From Struthidea cinerea (Eukaryota; Chordata; Aves; Passeriformes; Corcoracidae), in assembly GCA_013397865.1 (NCBI GenBank), contig VZTI01003143.1, positions 623,798 through 687,797 on the forward strand: a stretch of DNA of 64,000 bases, in the 5' to 3' direction. Shown piece by piece: positions 1 to 14,500 of the stretch; the first letter of the stretch is position 1; each line of letters opens with the position of its first letter. The position numbers and the translations under genes are program-made. The notes beneath the pieces are model-generated. The model was given only the letters and a program-made list of their open reading frames with translations. It searched no databases and was not told the origin of the DNA.

Positions 1-2564
1 TATGGTGCTCTGTCATTGCTGGAGCACGAATTGTTAAAATGAACACAGATGGACATTTTTTCCTTATTGGGATGACTTCTCCCAGGAAAGTCAAGGGCTT
101 CTTACCTTCTTTCCTTTTGCTGCAGTTGCAGACTAATCATTTTTTCACTAGGATGGAGGTGGTGAAAAGGTACAACAACAATTAAAAATCCATTTATAGT
201 TAAGTTAGATTCCTTAATCAAAAGCATCACTGCATCTACAATGGTCTTTGCTTTAGGACATTCATCTCATGACATCATCTGCATGAGCGTGGGTCATCTT
301 TATAATGCTTTGTTTATCTCTCTCTGTCTCCACCTGTGAGATTTTAAAACTGGTTGTAATTTTTTTTTTTTGCTATTTATATACACCTGAGTGAAACTAC
401 GTATGTATATGTATATGCATAACTATATAACTGAGAAGAAATCTAGTGTGGTTATTGAAAGGTGAGCTAAACAAACAACATTCTTATTAAATTAGGCACC
501 CAGACTATAAATAAACAAAATACCATTAACTAATAGCCCTAAATATTTTGAAGGTAATAATTGAGAAAACTCAGTAAAGTAACAGACTTGAAAATTTTTT
601 TCGTCTCTTAAAGGCATAAACGTTGTGAAGAATCAGGTTCACTATAGTGTGATCTGAAAGACACAAGGAAATTGTCATTTCACATAACAGACGGATTCCA
701 GGAATGTTCACTCTCTAAGTATCAATTGATGTTGATTAAAAGCTAGGTAGATGTACAGAAGAAAGCTTCATTCCTCTTTTATTTGCTAGTGTCCAGAAAA
801 TCTTCCATAAAGTTTACCAGCAAAATGCCACACCGATCTTATAGTCAATGCTAAATGTGCACTAAAGTATGTAATGCAGGGGAAATTTTCTTTTGATTCT
901 AGTCCGGACATTACAAGGGCCTTTTTATGTCTCCCTTCTATAAATGAAGGTTTGCAGGAAGAACAGACACAGAGCAACAACTATCATTTAAGTTTACATG
1001 TCTGGCTCTCATCTTTGCCATGAGTGATCTTTTGTAAACCTACTTAAGATCACACGATGTTTCATCTTTGGACAAGGCAAGAAGGATGTCATGTCACCAC
1101 AGCACCTGAAGAAAACAATAAAAAATCTACATGCAGTTAGAAAAACCCTCAATGTGCCGTACATTTATGGAACTGCAGTAAATCTGTAGCTGCCACAGAC
1201 TCGTTTTGCATATTATATTAAATATGTCAATGATGGTAAAGGATTGGTCTTCTACAAAGGTAAAAATGAAACAAATAAATCTTGTTCAGGGATTCACAAT
1301 CTCTCCTGACATTCAGTTTAGATGTGAATTACAAATTAAATGCGAGTGGTGTCCTTTACTTTGGAAAGACAACAAAGTCAAAGGGAATCAGTTACATAGT
1401 TACCTGCATATCAGTTGTAATTAGTAATAAACCAGAAACATGAAATTGTTGTTAATGGTTTTGCCCAAGAAATGTGATTAAAATAAAATTTTGTTTGCTT
1501 AAACACATACCCTGGGCAGAATGAACAAGAAAATCCCTGGTAAGTTATTTTATGGCACTGTGTTGAGGGCAATGGCAGCACATTCAGGAATTTGGGGCTT
1601 TCTTGTGAAGTCCTGTGCAAATCGTTTTACTGCAGGGCAGGAACTTTCTGATGTTAATGTTAGTTGAAGTTATACTGTCAAATAGCTGTACAGTGTGTCC
1701 AGACCCAGAGACTCCAAAACACCATTTAATTCTGGAACATACTGTGCCTTTCATTTTGCCATAACAGCTTTCCCTGGTTAGAGAGATTAAGCAGAGAACA
1801 GGACAACCCACACATAGCCACTGTTTCGTTGCCTATTTTTGCACAGATATTACTGTAACCCTTTGAAGTCACTGGGAAGACTTTTTTTAGGGTTTTTTTT
1901 TCATCACCATGGACTTTAATGAGATCAGAATAATTGTGAGACAACTGTTTCACTTTGCTTTTTGATTGCACAATCAAGAACCACCAGTATTTACAAAATT
2001 CCAAGATGTTCATATTGCTATCCATATCAGTGGCAGATATTCTATTAACTGTCGGCACCTTGACCCTGTTAGGACTTAATTGTGTTTTGCTTATTGGTGC
2101 AATTTAAACATAGCATCCTAGATGTAGCATAATTTCATGGCAACAGTGAATGATATTATGTAACAGTGGTGAAATTAATTTTAATATCATTTTAGAAAAT
2201 AGCAAATTTTTTCCTTTAAGCACCTGTATCTTCTGAAGCTAATTTGGGGCATTTCATCACAGAAATGGATCCCATATGACTACAAATAGGCATACAAAAT
2301 TCCTAAGGGCAAATAGGCAGAGATTATACAATATGTAGAGACCACATGATGTTACATGAAAGTTATGTATGTTAGCCTGAATAAATTTTCTTGTATCTTT
2401 AGAAAATGTAGCATCTTGTATGTTTACTGTGGATTGGGATAATTTATTGCAAAACCTTTGCCTGAATGGAAAAAGGATTCTAAATTTCCTATTAAATTGT
2501 GTATTTAAGAGCTAAGGATGAATTAATTGCAGAACCACCCCAAATAACTTTTTTACTCTTGAAG
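1..2564 (+). other. CPED1 intron (partial), no exon seen
   Basis: AT-rich intronic DNA leading into the first visible CPED1 exon. A pyrimidine-rich tract before the AG at 2563-2564 is the likely splice acceptor. I see no other gene or recognisable repeat; the short open frames on both strands are scattered and resemble nothing known. Confidence 0.6.
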
Positions 2565-5500
2565 AGGATTTCAAGGTGATGTGGATGAGCGCAGTGATGT
2601 CATTTTCACAGATTCTATTTTAATTCAGGACTGTGGTTCCAAAATTCGCCCAGAGGAGTCCTGTGGCTTGCAGCCTCTCTCTCATGAATACCTCTCAGCA
2701 ATTTCACAGACAATGTTTAAGACCTGTGAAGCTGGAGACACAAAAGGTTTGTACTTTATCCCCCTTTTTTCTGAAAATTAACTCATTCACCTCTTCAAAG
2801 AAAAACCAGAAACACTATTAACTCTTTGCTATAGGCATGCACTAACCTATGCACCATAAATTGAACTAATCACTTGTAATAGTTACTGATTTTTAAAATC
2901 AGGTTAATTTATGTGAGAACTTTTTGTTTAATAATTTTCTAATCAGTGATCCACCACTGCATGTGCTATTGTCATAACAGTCTTTAAAATGCGTTGAAAT
3001 ATTCCATCAAAACCACTTAAAATAAAAATGCTTTATCCTAAATAGAAGGGATTTTCTACTCAAAATAAAAATTAACTCTAGAAAAAGAACACAACACTTA
3101 GATCCATTTGAATTTTATATTTCTACTTCTATATTAGAAACACAAAACTAGTTTTTAATTTTACATATATTTATACCTTAAAAAACAAGAGGGACAAATA
3201 AAAAATTATACAATGACCAATAAAATCCAGACATGTCTTTGGTTTAGTGAGAACTCAGATTACAACAGATTGTCAAACAGGTACTCATGTGAAAGTCACA
3301 GCTTCATGAAGATTTATTCAAGTGTACTTTAACTACTCAAGTATGGGGTCTTTGTCATTAGACAGTAAATAATTTTGTTCAGTTCTTGATTAGAGAAGTG
3401 AAAAATAAACCAACAGTCCTCTATGGTCTACTGACACAATTCTATTCTTTATCTTGCCATAGACAGGAGCAGCCCCTCACAGCAGTAAATTTGCACAAAC
3501 GCGTTGAATAATGCATAAAAAGTGACAGGAGTGTGGAAACTGCCTGAATGTATCCCTTCATGTGAAACAGAGGCATATAATAAATTTATGTTATATGGAG
3601 GGAATGCACAAAAGAGACACGGCTGTTCCTAGCAGTGTATTTTAATCACACAAGTTGTGAATCATTCTATGCAACCATATCAGGACATAAATTTCGAAAC
3701 TAGAAAGCCCAAACAAAATCCACTGAGTCCTTTCTCGGGCAGACAATCTCCCCTTTTGAATACTGAATCTAGCTAAGTGAGGCTGAATATAGTATCTTTT
3801 GCAGCCTTATTGTGAATAATATGCACAACTAAAGTTCAAACAAACTTCAGGAGATGTATACTCAAAGGACAAGTATATTAAACAGGGAAGAATAATTTGT
3901 GCTTATAAAGTGAATATTGCCAACAGGTGTTTAATGAGCCTAGAGCTGGGGTTTGCAGTATCTGGCAACAAGTGGCTGTATAGTTTTAATGTGTGTCAGC
4001 TCCCAGCTGGAACTGGAAAGCGTCATTACAAATTTGTAACCAACAAATGATATACCAATCCTGGCAATGAAAAATGGCAAATGGCAAGTTCCCTGCTAAA
4101 GCAGAAACATCTCTTAAATAAGTTAATTTTTCAGAGAAGCCAAGCAATGTCATTTCCCCTCAGAAATCAACTCAAAACTTCTGCAGAAGTAAGGTGGTGT
4201 CATATACTGTCCTCATGCTAGGAAACAGCTTAGTTTTATAGGGATACTGAGGTACTACTACAGCAAAATATGTCTATGCTGAGAAAAGCTTGTGTTTGAG
4301 CATTCATGGACAGAGGCTGAAGTGGAGCATCAGAGATAGAAATGAAACCTTACTTCTTCTGACATTAATGGTAAAATTTAGAAGGCTGCTTAATAGTTCA
4401 GTACAACCAGGATTTCATGACTCATTTCTAATCTTTTGATGTGGAGCAGAGACAGTAATTCAGGATCTAACCATGAAAGAAGTGACCCTCCTCTCCTAGT
4501 CACCCTGGCACTATTCTTTGGAGGAAGCTCAACGCCTTACCAAATACACACTTTACACAATTTCTCTCTCTCTCTGTCCCTCTTTTAATCAATAAATGCA
4601 AATATACAACAGGGGAAGTTTCTTTCCTTTGTGTTTACATCGTGGAGTGAAATTACAATTTTTCTACCAATATTTTTCTTTCAAAAGTTCTCCTTTGATT
4701 CATGTGGTTTGAACCAGGCTATTTTATGAAAATTAGCTCTTTGTTCAATATTTTTGCATTATCAATAATACAGAAGTCAGCAAACATTAACTGTGTGTTT
4801 GGCTTCTCAGAGGGAGAGAGAGAACTGATAGACACCATGAGAACCCCAACTTGTGCTAAATTCCTGCAGGTGAATCAGGTTACTGCAGTCTGTAGAAATG
4901 TGGTTTGTAGACTATTACAAAATGTGGTGGGTAAGATATCACAAATTCACTTCTAATTTTCTGTTGCTGTGACATGTATGCTTTAATTATATCCCACTTT
5001 CTTTTCTTTCTACAACTGTACCCAGTCTAAAATAAATCTGTGTGATCTCTCTCTGCATTGAACAGCTGTCTGGATTTGGATCCAGCAGAGACATAAATTG
5101 AAGTCCAACAAAACGAACATGTCCTTTGGTTACAAGGAGTACATCTCAGTTTGAACATAAGTCCATAGGCCTCAGGCTATTTATTCTGTAGCAAATCATG
5201 TCCTTTTAAAAACAGTTCTTACTTTTGCTTTTCATAGATGCAGCTAGAACAAAAAGAAAAATATTTCCATAGCCTATTCACAGAGAAAAACCTTTCTGAA
5301 GGTCTTAGGGTACCAAATAAGCACCAAATGCAAAAGTAAACGAGTCATAAATCAACAAATTAGCATCAGTGTAGGTTAAACGTTTAGATTTTGAATTATC
5401 AAGCTAGAATACTATTTTCTCTTTCTATGGATGATTGTTCAGCACTATAGAAAAACCTTAATTTTAAATTTGAAAGCAAAATATGTGTAATTGTGTCTAT

Positions 5501-8500
5501 GCCAATGTAAAAGGATGAATAAAAATAAAAGAGATTGAAAGAAAAAGCAAAACTATCAAGTTAAGTGTACAGCCGTTATTGGTTAAAACTTTCAATTTTA
5601 GGCTAATATTTTTTAAATAGAAAGTAAACAATCCTAACTAATTATTTTGAAAGTCTATTTCTTTTCATGCCATTTTATGAGAACAGTTTTAGGGAGTGCT
5701 GGCAATGTTTAATCTTGTATCTTAAGCAGAAGATTTATGTATGCAACTGATAACTGCCCTAATGAGCCAAAAATCCAGCTTTCACTCTTCCTGTGGAAAC
5801 CTCCTACTTACAGGTTTTCATAAAACTTTGATTATGCCAGTTTTTATTTTGTGAAGAAACTAACAGTGTGTCTTTCTTTCTTGCTCTCACTCACTTGATT
5901 TTTGGTAAACTTGCCCCTGCCTGGTAGAGCCAATGTTAATGCTTTTGCCTGAAGCACCACAAAATGCTGCCTGATTGAAATGGAGCTGAAAGCTGGATTA
6001 TGTGCTGCTAACTTACATAAGTGAGGAAAAAACAACTTAAAATTGCCATAGAATATAAGCCTAGTTTCCAAGCTAATACGGTTTGCAATTTTTCACTGTT
6101 GTCTTCTTTTTTATGAGATTCATTTTATCTTTTAACACAATCCTATTTTTGAAGGTTAAGAATTCATTGACCAACTGTTGTGAAATTGCAACAGGAAAAG
6201 TTCAATTTAGTTGGATTTAAAATGCAGAAATATGCACACATCATTTTAAAACTCTATGTAAATATAAAACCGGGAATTATTCTGTTAGCATTAAATGCTT
6301 AGTGCTTCCTATAAATATGAATTTATCTCCATATATCTGTGTTCTCAAATCTTTTTACATTTGTCACTAACCTTTAACATATGCCAGAAACTGATCTATT
6401 TTTTTCATTAATATGCCTAGGGAGTTATTGAACATAAACTAAACTATTTAAAAGAAGCTTTGCAAAAGTTACTTATCACCTTCAGTTGCCAAAGTTTAAA
6501 CTTTTATTGTTCAGATATTTTGGCTCCTCAATATTCATTTTATATAGTTCTACTTTTCTAGTTTATTACCTAAAACCAGATCAGCTCGTAAAAGTATGGG
6601 ATGTTAAAAAGAAAATTCCATGAAATGAGGGATCTCATATGTTGTAGACATTGCCAGAACTTTTATATATTTGGGTTGAAAGAAAAATTACAACATAAGG
6701 AAAAAAATACCGAGTTTTCATATAATTTTAAAATATAGGTCATTGCCTGAAACATCTCTCGGATCATTTATTAAGACCTCTATAGTAGTGGCAGGGTCTG
6801 AATCCAGACTTCAAACCAACCAACCATTCTGTCCCTGCTGTCAAAAGGTGCAAAGCAGTAAAAGGTGTTTGCATGGCACCTATTGCTGGGTTGTCGGAGA
6901 CCTAGCACTTTTCAATCTCCTCATGAGAATGCTGTGAAGCTGGGAATAACCATTTAGTCGTAGATTGCAAAGTGGGAGCCAGCGGCAAGATCCACAAGTG
7001 GCAATAGAAATCTTGGAGGGTCAAAGTATTCCTGGCCCCGTGGTGGCCAGGAGACCACAGCCTGGAGCAAGGCACCTCAAAGCCAAGGGAGGGCCAGCAT
7101 GAGTAAGGGATTCACAACAGCCAGCACTGGGAGGCTGCAGTAAGAGAAAAAGTCTAAATTCAGCCTCTGGTGTCCCAGCTGAGCAGGGTATTCATTTGGA
7201 AGAGGACTCCCTGCTCCAGAACCTGATTATCCCCTTTGTAATTTCAGATAAAGATTCAATTTAACCCCTTGATAAAAATTCTACGTAGGATCTTGCTCAG
7301 GGACCAAAGTTCAGGTCTCTCTTTTCACACAAAAATTGCCAGGTTACAAGCTTGCTATTTTCCTGTCCTAATGAATTTTGAACTTTAAAGCGGTCCTTAA
7401 CTGAGTGGGGAACGTTTCTCCTAACAGCTGTGTGATTAGGATGCAGAAAATGCAAGTTTGAAACTCCTCCGAGCAAGAAGCAAGGGTATCTCTATCATTC
7501 TGTTTGCATCCTCCCACCATGGTCCTGAGTGCCCCTCCTTCCCTCCTTCTGCCCTCCACGCTGTGAACTGGGCTGCTTGCCCAGCACAGCTTCCATGAGG
7601 CACCCACGCCCATGGGAACAGGGGAAGCTGGGTTATGCTCAGCTGAACCACAGTGTGCTCAAAGCCAGTGTGCAGGGTTTTGTTTAGGTTCAGTCTGCTA
7701 GAATTTGCTCCAAATCATCTACAAGTGCGTCTGAGAGTGGTGTGAGCATGTTCTGCACAGGGCAGAAATAGGGGCAGCTGTGCAGGGTACACAGCAACTG
7801 GTATTGCATGGTCATGGCACTATGGGATGTATTTGTCCTTTAGATGTACATGTGTGGGCTCCCATAAAAATTTTTTTGATGCTTTTATTTAGAAGGACTT
7901 CTTTATCTGCTAAGACAACTCACCCTGCTACTTACCAAAACATAATCACTTGTACTTTTGCCTAAGTGCAAGCACAGACTACCTCCCTGGAAATTCCCTT
8001 GCTCCTGAGGTAGCAGCTGACTCTCCCAAGGCCGCTGGGTTCCTTCAGGGTTTCTTTGCTCAGCCTCCCCCTCAGTCCCTGGCCAGATGAAATGTCAAAA
8101 GGCAGCCTTGGTATTTTTTGTTGTTGCTTCCTGTGCAGCAGCAATCCATCACACACAGCTGGCTGCTGAGCTGCTGCCTGGTAGCAGTGGTGGGGACAGA
8201 CTCTAAGGCCAGGTCTGATGTCCAAGCATTTGACTTCGGGGCTGTTTTCTGGGCTTTGGTGAGAAACTCGTCTGTGGTAGCAAGGCCCTATAGCACTGGC
8301 ACAAGGACCTCAGGCCTCTGTGCCCTTCTTTGTGTAATGCCTTTAATAAGAACAAAAGTAGGTTTTGCTGGCAGTTACATAAGGCACTGGGAGATACCGT
8401 CAGCACCGTGTACTGATAACAGCTAGAAAAAGTGTTTCTTTTGTTCATCCGAATGTAAAGGCAACTCAAAAGTTTTCTGTCTTCCTTCAGAAATTGCATC

Positions 8501-11500
8501 CCTCAAGCTTCCAGTAGGATTTTGTAAAGGAATAGTTTACAAAACCAAAATAACGAAACCATTTACCCTTAGATAAGGGATTACTAAAACCCACTGATTT
8601 TAAGTAATCCCACTTTATGCTCCTAATCTTCAAAATAAATTTTGTAAATAAGATCAGGCTCTCATAAATCACGTATGTTATTAATTTCACCTTACTGTCA
8701 TCTTCTGAAATGTATTTGTGTAGTCTGGGACAGTCCTCTGAATTCTCATAAGTTTAAAAAAATAGTGTTTTGGAAGGAAAGTCTTAATCTTGCTTCATTT
8801 TTATATCAAGTGCTCTCAACCATACACCCAATGTTTAGATGTTTCATTGTACATGAGAATGAACCTTCAGACATGTATGAATGTGTATATTATCTTTTTG
8901 CATTCAACCTCCTCACCCATTTTCTCTTTCGCATACCTCTTCTGTTGAGAAAGGATAAGCTGCTACAAGAAAGGCAACATGGACTGAGAAGTGAACCCAC
9001 AAACAGCTGTCAAATTTGAGCATTCACAGCTCTTTCAGGGAAGGAAAAAAACTCGCACCCTAGCTAAAGGAAAGGGGCATAACACAGTGAAATGAAATAG
9101 TCTCTTCAAAGGGTTGGAGGGCATTTAATTTACGGGAAACTCCCATATGAGGTTTTTTTTACTCATACGTGAATAAAATACTCAAAAATATCTTACTTAC
9201 TTCCTGTGTAATAAAACTACTCAGAAGAATACAGAGGAGGTGCTGACATTCATTGCTGTTTTCCAGGGCAATGGATTGTCCCTTGCCTCAGCTGCTCTGA
9301 CAACAGAACCTGTGACTGGAGAGAAATAACATGGCAGCCCCACGGCTGCCAATACTCTGTGCTGGCCAAGCCCGAGCTCCAGCGCTGTGTGGAGGGCAGA
9401 AGGGTATGTAACAGGCTTTACATTTTAATTCATTCTTATTACCTGGATATTTAGTGTCCTGAAGCTTTCAAAATATTTTTAAGATTGATATCTTAAAAAA
9501 TGAGAAAAATCCCTTTTTATTATAGCTAGAAAAATATTTGGGTGAAAAATTCACAGGGATGAAAACCAACCGCTGTCCATAATTTAGCCTCATATGCAGA
9601 CACAGTTGTCTGCTGCCATTTCACAGAGGATCTGAGGTCACACCACTGGAGTTTCAAGACCTATGGTGTATGTGGTTATGTCTGACCTGCAGTGAGTACA
9701 CAAGGACGGCAAATGGAGGACGTATTTGCATTGTTGTCACAGTTTTGTCTCACATGCAAGTTGGTTTTCTTCTGCTTCATACCTAATGCATGGCATTGCT
9801 TGTGCACGCTAATCTTACCAAGTCTTCTTGCACATTCTTTTCTTTTAGTGAAGCTTCTAAAGTGATTGCTTGGAAATACAAGGTCTCCTTAATAAGCATG
9901 CTATGACTGTTAAACTGTTGAGAGAGAGCTCTGATCTGAGGCTCAGGTACCTTACTGAGGATACAAGTATCCAGAAAGTAAGTAATTAATTGTTGTAAAG
10001 CTCTTTAAAGTGTATTGCTTAGGTAAGAAAATAGTAACTAAAAGTGGCTTTTTGATAAAATCCAAGAGCATTTCCATATAGACAAACACAAAAATAACAG
10101 TCTTTCAATTAACATTTTCTCCTTCATTTCTGATAAATTTCTTGCCCTGCACAAAGGACATTATTGCCGTTTTATTTCTGCCCGTGGTTTTCTCTGTTAC
10201 TATAGAGCTGTGGGTTACTCCTAGAATATTTTTCAAAAAAAATACTGCTTTTTATGACTGAAGAGAAGCTTGATTTGCTTCTCATGTACAAAACAAGCTC
10301 TTCCGGATTGACCACAGAAAAAAATATTCAGGAATTTGATTGCTTTGCTTCGGTCTTTTATTTCCATGGACACCAGGCTGCTTTGACAAGCAACCACCCT
10401 TTGGTCAGGCAATTGAAGGACAATGGAGGAACAGTATGCCACTAGGGAAGTGGATTGCCAGGGTACTGCTGAGAGGATTTGCTGACATTTCCACATCCCG
10501 AATCTGACCACTCACATTCATGAGTGTCAAAAACAGGACAGCATTTGTAAAGGGTCCATTAAAACCAAGTATATGAAATGAGTGTCTGTGAAGCTTAATT
10601 TCTTAATTCAAATTCCATGATATTCTAACTCTGAGGTCACTGATCTATTCTAGTGTCAGATGACAGCCAGATCCTATGTGAGCTACATTAACATTTTGAG
10701 AGAAAAATCTCTGTAAAACTAATAGCACTTGTTTCCCATTCTGCATCTTTTACAGAAGTCTCCTGACGTTGTCTGATAACCTTTGCTGCTCGTAGAAATC
10801 TGCTGAATTACCCCTGTTACCTTTGCACAGATGTCCATTTAACTTTATTCTTTTAAAGTCATCACTCTAAAGCATGCTCCCCTTTTGGTATATTTCTCCT
10901 ATCTCTTTCCCTCAAATTTTATCATAACTTTGTAGTGATTGTAATTTTGTGTGACATTTTGCAATAGCATTTTTGCTTCTTTTACCACGTAAATAAATAA
11001 ATGTAGAGCCTGGATCAACTCCTTTGTGTCAATGCAACTTAAGAACTAAGAGAGACTTTCTTCATACCAAAGTCAGATGAAAAAATGCTTCCCTTCTTGG
11101 CTGATAAGATCCTGATTCTGCCTTTGATAAATCAAACTTTGAAATTACTTTACACTGCCCAAGTGATGTAGTAGAAAAATAATTTTTTTCATTTGCTCAC
11201 TGGAAAAGACTTTTGTCTGTGTTATTTAGGTTTAAGCAACCTGAACCTTTTATAAAGGAGCTATTGAGAAGCAGGAAGATATAATTCTTGTGAACAAATA
11301 CATGTTTATTTCAACAGAGATTTTGATAACCATCTATAAATATTTATATTTCCTCAATTGTGATTTTAGTTTTGATTTATTATATACCTTGTCTCTAAGT
11401 ATTACAGAGATCACTGACATCTCAAACTGAAGATACCATAGTTTCCTTAATAAAATAAGCAGGAGGAAACAAAAGCACATGTCAAAAAAAATCATGAGTG

Positions 11501-14500
11501 CCAAATGAAAGGGAAGAAGTCATCAACCCAAGTGAGGACACTGAGGTGCTCTGGAATGCTGTTTGATTTATATTTTTGTTTGCTGAAGTTTGCTAAGAAC
11601 AAAACTCGTTCATGTGTCCCCTCAAAATGGGCTCAACTAACTTGGGTGCCTCTCTATTCAAGGGTTTTGAATATTCAGCTTGTGTAAGTTTGGTCTCTGG
11701 AGTTCAAAATCCCTTACAAAGGACATCTTTGCTGTTGACATGGACAGAGGAATTGAGTGCACCCTCAGCAAGTTTGCTGACAACGCCAGTCTGTGTGGTG
11801 CGGTTGACTTGCTGAAGGGAAGGGATGCCTTCCAGAGGGACAGGCTTGAGAGGTGAGCCTCTGTGAACCTCATGAAGTTCAACAAGGCCAAGCGCAATGT
11901 CCTGCACCTGTGTTAGGGCAATCCCAATCACAAATACAGGCTGGGCAGAGAATGGACTGAAAGCAGCCCTGGTGAGAAGGACTTGAGGGTGTTTGTGGAC
12001 AAAAACTCAGCTTGAGCCAGCAGTGTGCACTCACAGCACGGAAAGCCGACCTTACCCTGGGCTGCATCAGAAGCAGTGTGGGCAGAAGGCTGAAGGAAGT
12101 GATTTTCTCCCTCTGCTCTGGTGAGACCGTGCCTGGAGTACTGTGTCCAGCTCTGGGGTCCTCAGCAAAAGAAAAATGCTGGCTGTTGGAATGAGTCCAG
12201 AGGAGGGCCTGTGAGTGGTCACTGGGCTGGGGCACCTCTCCTATGAAGACAGGCTCCAAAAGCTGGGCCTGTTTAGTCTGGAGTAGAGAAGGCTCTGGGG
12301 AGACCTTAGAGCAGTCTTCCAGTATCTGAAGGGGGTCTACGAGAGAGATCGAGAGGAACTTTTAACAAGAGCATGTATTGATAGAACAAGGGGGAATGGC
12401 CTGAAAGAGGGTAGGTTTAGATATTAGGAAGAAATTCTTTACTCTAAGGATTGTGAAGCTCTGGCAGAGGTTATCCAGAGAAGTTGTGAACTTGCCATCC
12501 TTAGAGGTCTTCAAGACCAGGCTGGATGGGGCTCTGAGCAACCTGGACTAGTGGAAGGTTCCCTGCCCATGTCAGGGGGTTGGAACCAGATGATCTTTAA
12601 GGTCCCTTCCAACCCAAACCATTCCATGATTCTATGATCATGCTAAGACATAAACAGCATAAGTCTGTGATTACACCTTTTAATTAAAATAGGAGGTGTT
12701 AATCTCTATACCATTGTCAGATTTCAACTTTGGTAGCTGGAGGCTGTGTTCATGTTCTTCTCTATTAGTTTTATACGGGGGGAAAAAAAGATTAAAAAAA
12801 GCCTACTTATCTTTCTACTTTTAAAGAGTGTGGAGACATGCAACAATTAACCAGTGCTGTGCTGTGTCCCTGATTGGTGTTCACTTCAGCAAGTGATGAA
12901 TTAAGGTGTAAAGTGAATGCTCTTTTTGGCTGAAATGCAGCACATGGAAGACGAACTCTGTTTTTAAGCGCAATCCTATTTTTCTCATATTTCACAGAAC
13001 AATGGCAAAATGCAGCAGATGTCTCTTGGTCACTAACTTCTTGTATTCATTTGTCAGTGTTTCTGAAATATATTTATGGTCACCCAAACAGAGCACTTCT
13101 TTCCTACCTGCATCATAATTCAGCCTTCAAAAATGCTTTCTAATTTGCTTTCTAACTCCAGGCTGCTTTTATTTCTTATATTAAAATTGATTTGTTTTCC
13201 AAAGCTCATCTGTAAAATTATAATCTTTCTCTATAAGAGAAATCCATTTCCCTGGCTGAGTTCCAGTTGATTTCACGTCATCATTAACTGCTATTTTAGT
13301 TTGTGTGCATATAAAACTGTTTGAAATAAGTTGTTGCTGTGTGTTGTGGTTTAACCTGGCAGGCAACTGAACACCACACAGCCGTTCACTCACTTGCCCA
13401 CAGGGGTGAGGGAGAGAATCAGAAAATAGCTAATACTTGTGGGTTCAGAAAAAGACAGTTTAGCAGAATGGAAGAGGAAGGGAAAATAGTAAAAATAATG
13501 ATAAGAAGAAGAAGTATAAGTATACAAAGGAAGTAATGCGCAATGCAATGTCTCAATACCCACTGACTGATGCCCATCCCATCCCAGAGCAGCAGCTGCT
13601 GCCCCCCAACCAATTCTCCCCAGCTTTATTGTTTAGCATGACGCCATATGGCTTGGAATATCCCTCTGGCCAGTTGGGGTCAGCTGTTCTAGCTGTGTCC
13701 CCTCAGCTTCTTTTGCCATCATCCTCTCTGGCACGGAGGAAAGAGAAGCTGAAAAGTCCTTGATTTAGTGTGAGTGCTGCTCAGCAACAATGAAACCATC
13801 AGTGTGTCACCAATATTATTCTTATCCTGAATTCAAACCACAGCACTGTACCAGCTACTGAGAAGAAAATTAATTCTATCCCACCCAAAACCAGGACACT
13901 TAGTTTCATAAAAACATAAGACCACCTGTAGTGAAACAATAACACTCAAGCTGGTGGAGACATGAGAATGTATGTACACGCACAAAAACAGTTTTATGAG
14001 GCCTTATTTTGCTTTATGATGTGTTAGCAAGAATAGTCAGTCATATGTTTGTATTTCATACACAGTAAACAGGAAAATTTTGAAGTGCTGAGGTTAAGGT
14101 TGTTCTGGCTGAGTACATTTTCTTTCAGTCCACTTTTAATATCAGCAATCTTTTTTCTCCTCCACTTTAAATTCTAAGGGAAATGAGATGCAGACTGTCT
14201 CATTCTTAGGGAACTCCATATATATGTTCTAATTGAATAAAATAAATTTTTCATTATAATAAAATATTATATGTCTATTATGTTGGCTCAACAAAATTCT
14301 CTGTAGCTGTGGTTAATGACTTTTTACTGTAAGACATATACAAATGTATTAAGACAATGCTTTGATTTTTGTTCAAGATTGATTTTGTACTTTTAAAAAT
14401 GGGTGAAGGAAAAAGGGTTCCAACAGGTTATTATTTATCCAATTAGCAGTATATGGAAAGTCGGCCTCCATAACAGGAGGGGTATATATTTTGCTTATCA

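Noticed and set aside
4702..4956. 84-codon open frame in the CPED1 intron
   Set aside because: No fit to CPED1, and the flanking exons (2746 and 9267) already join in phase.
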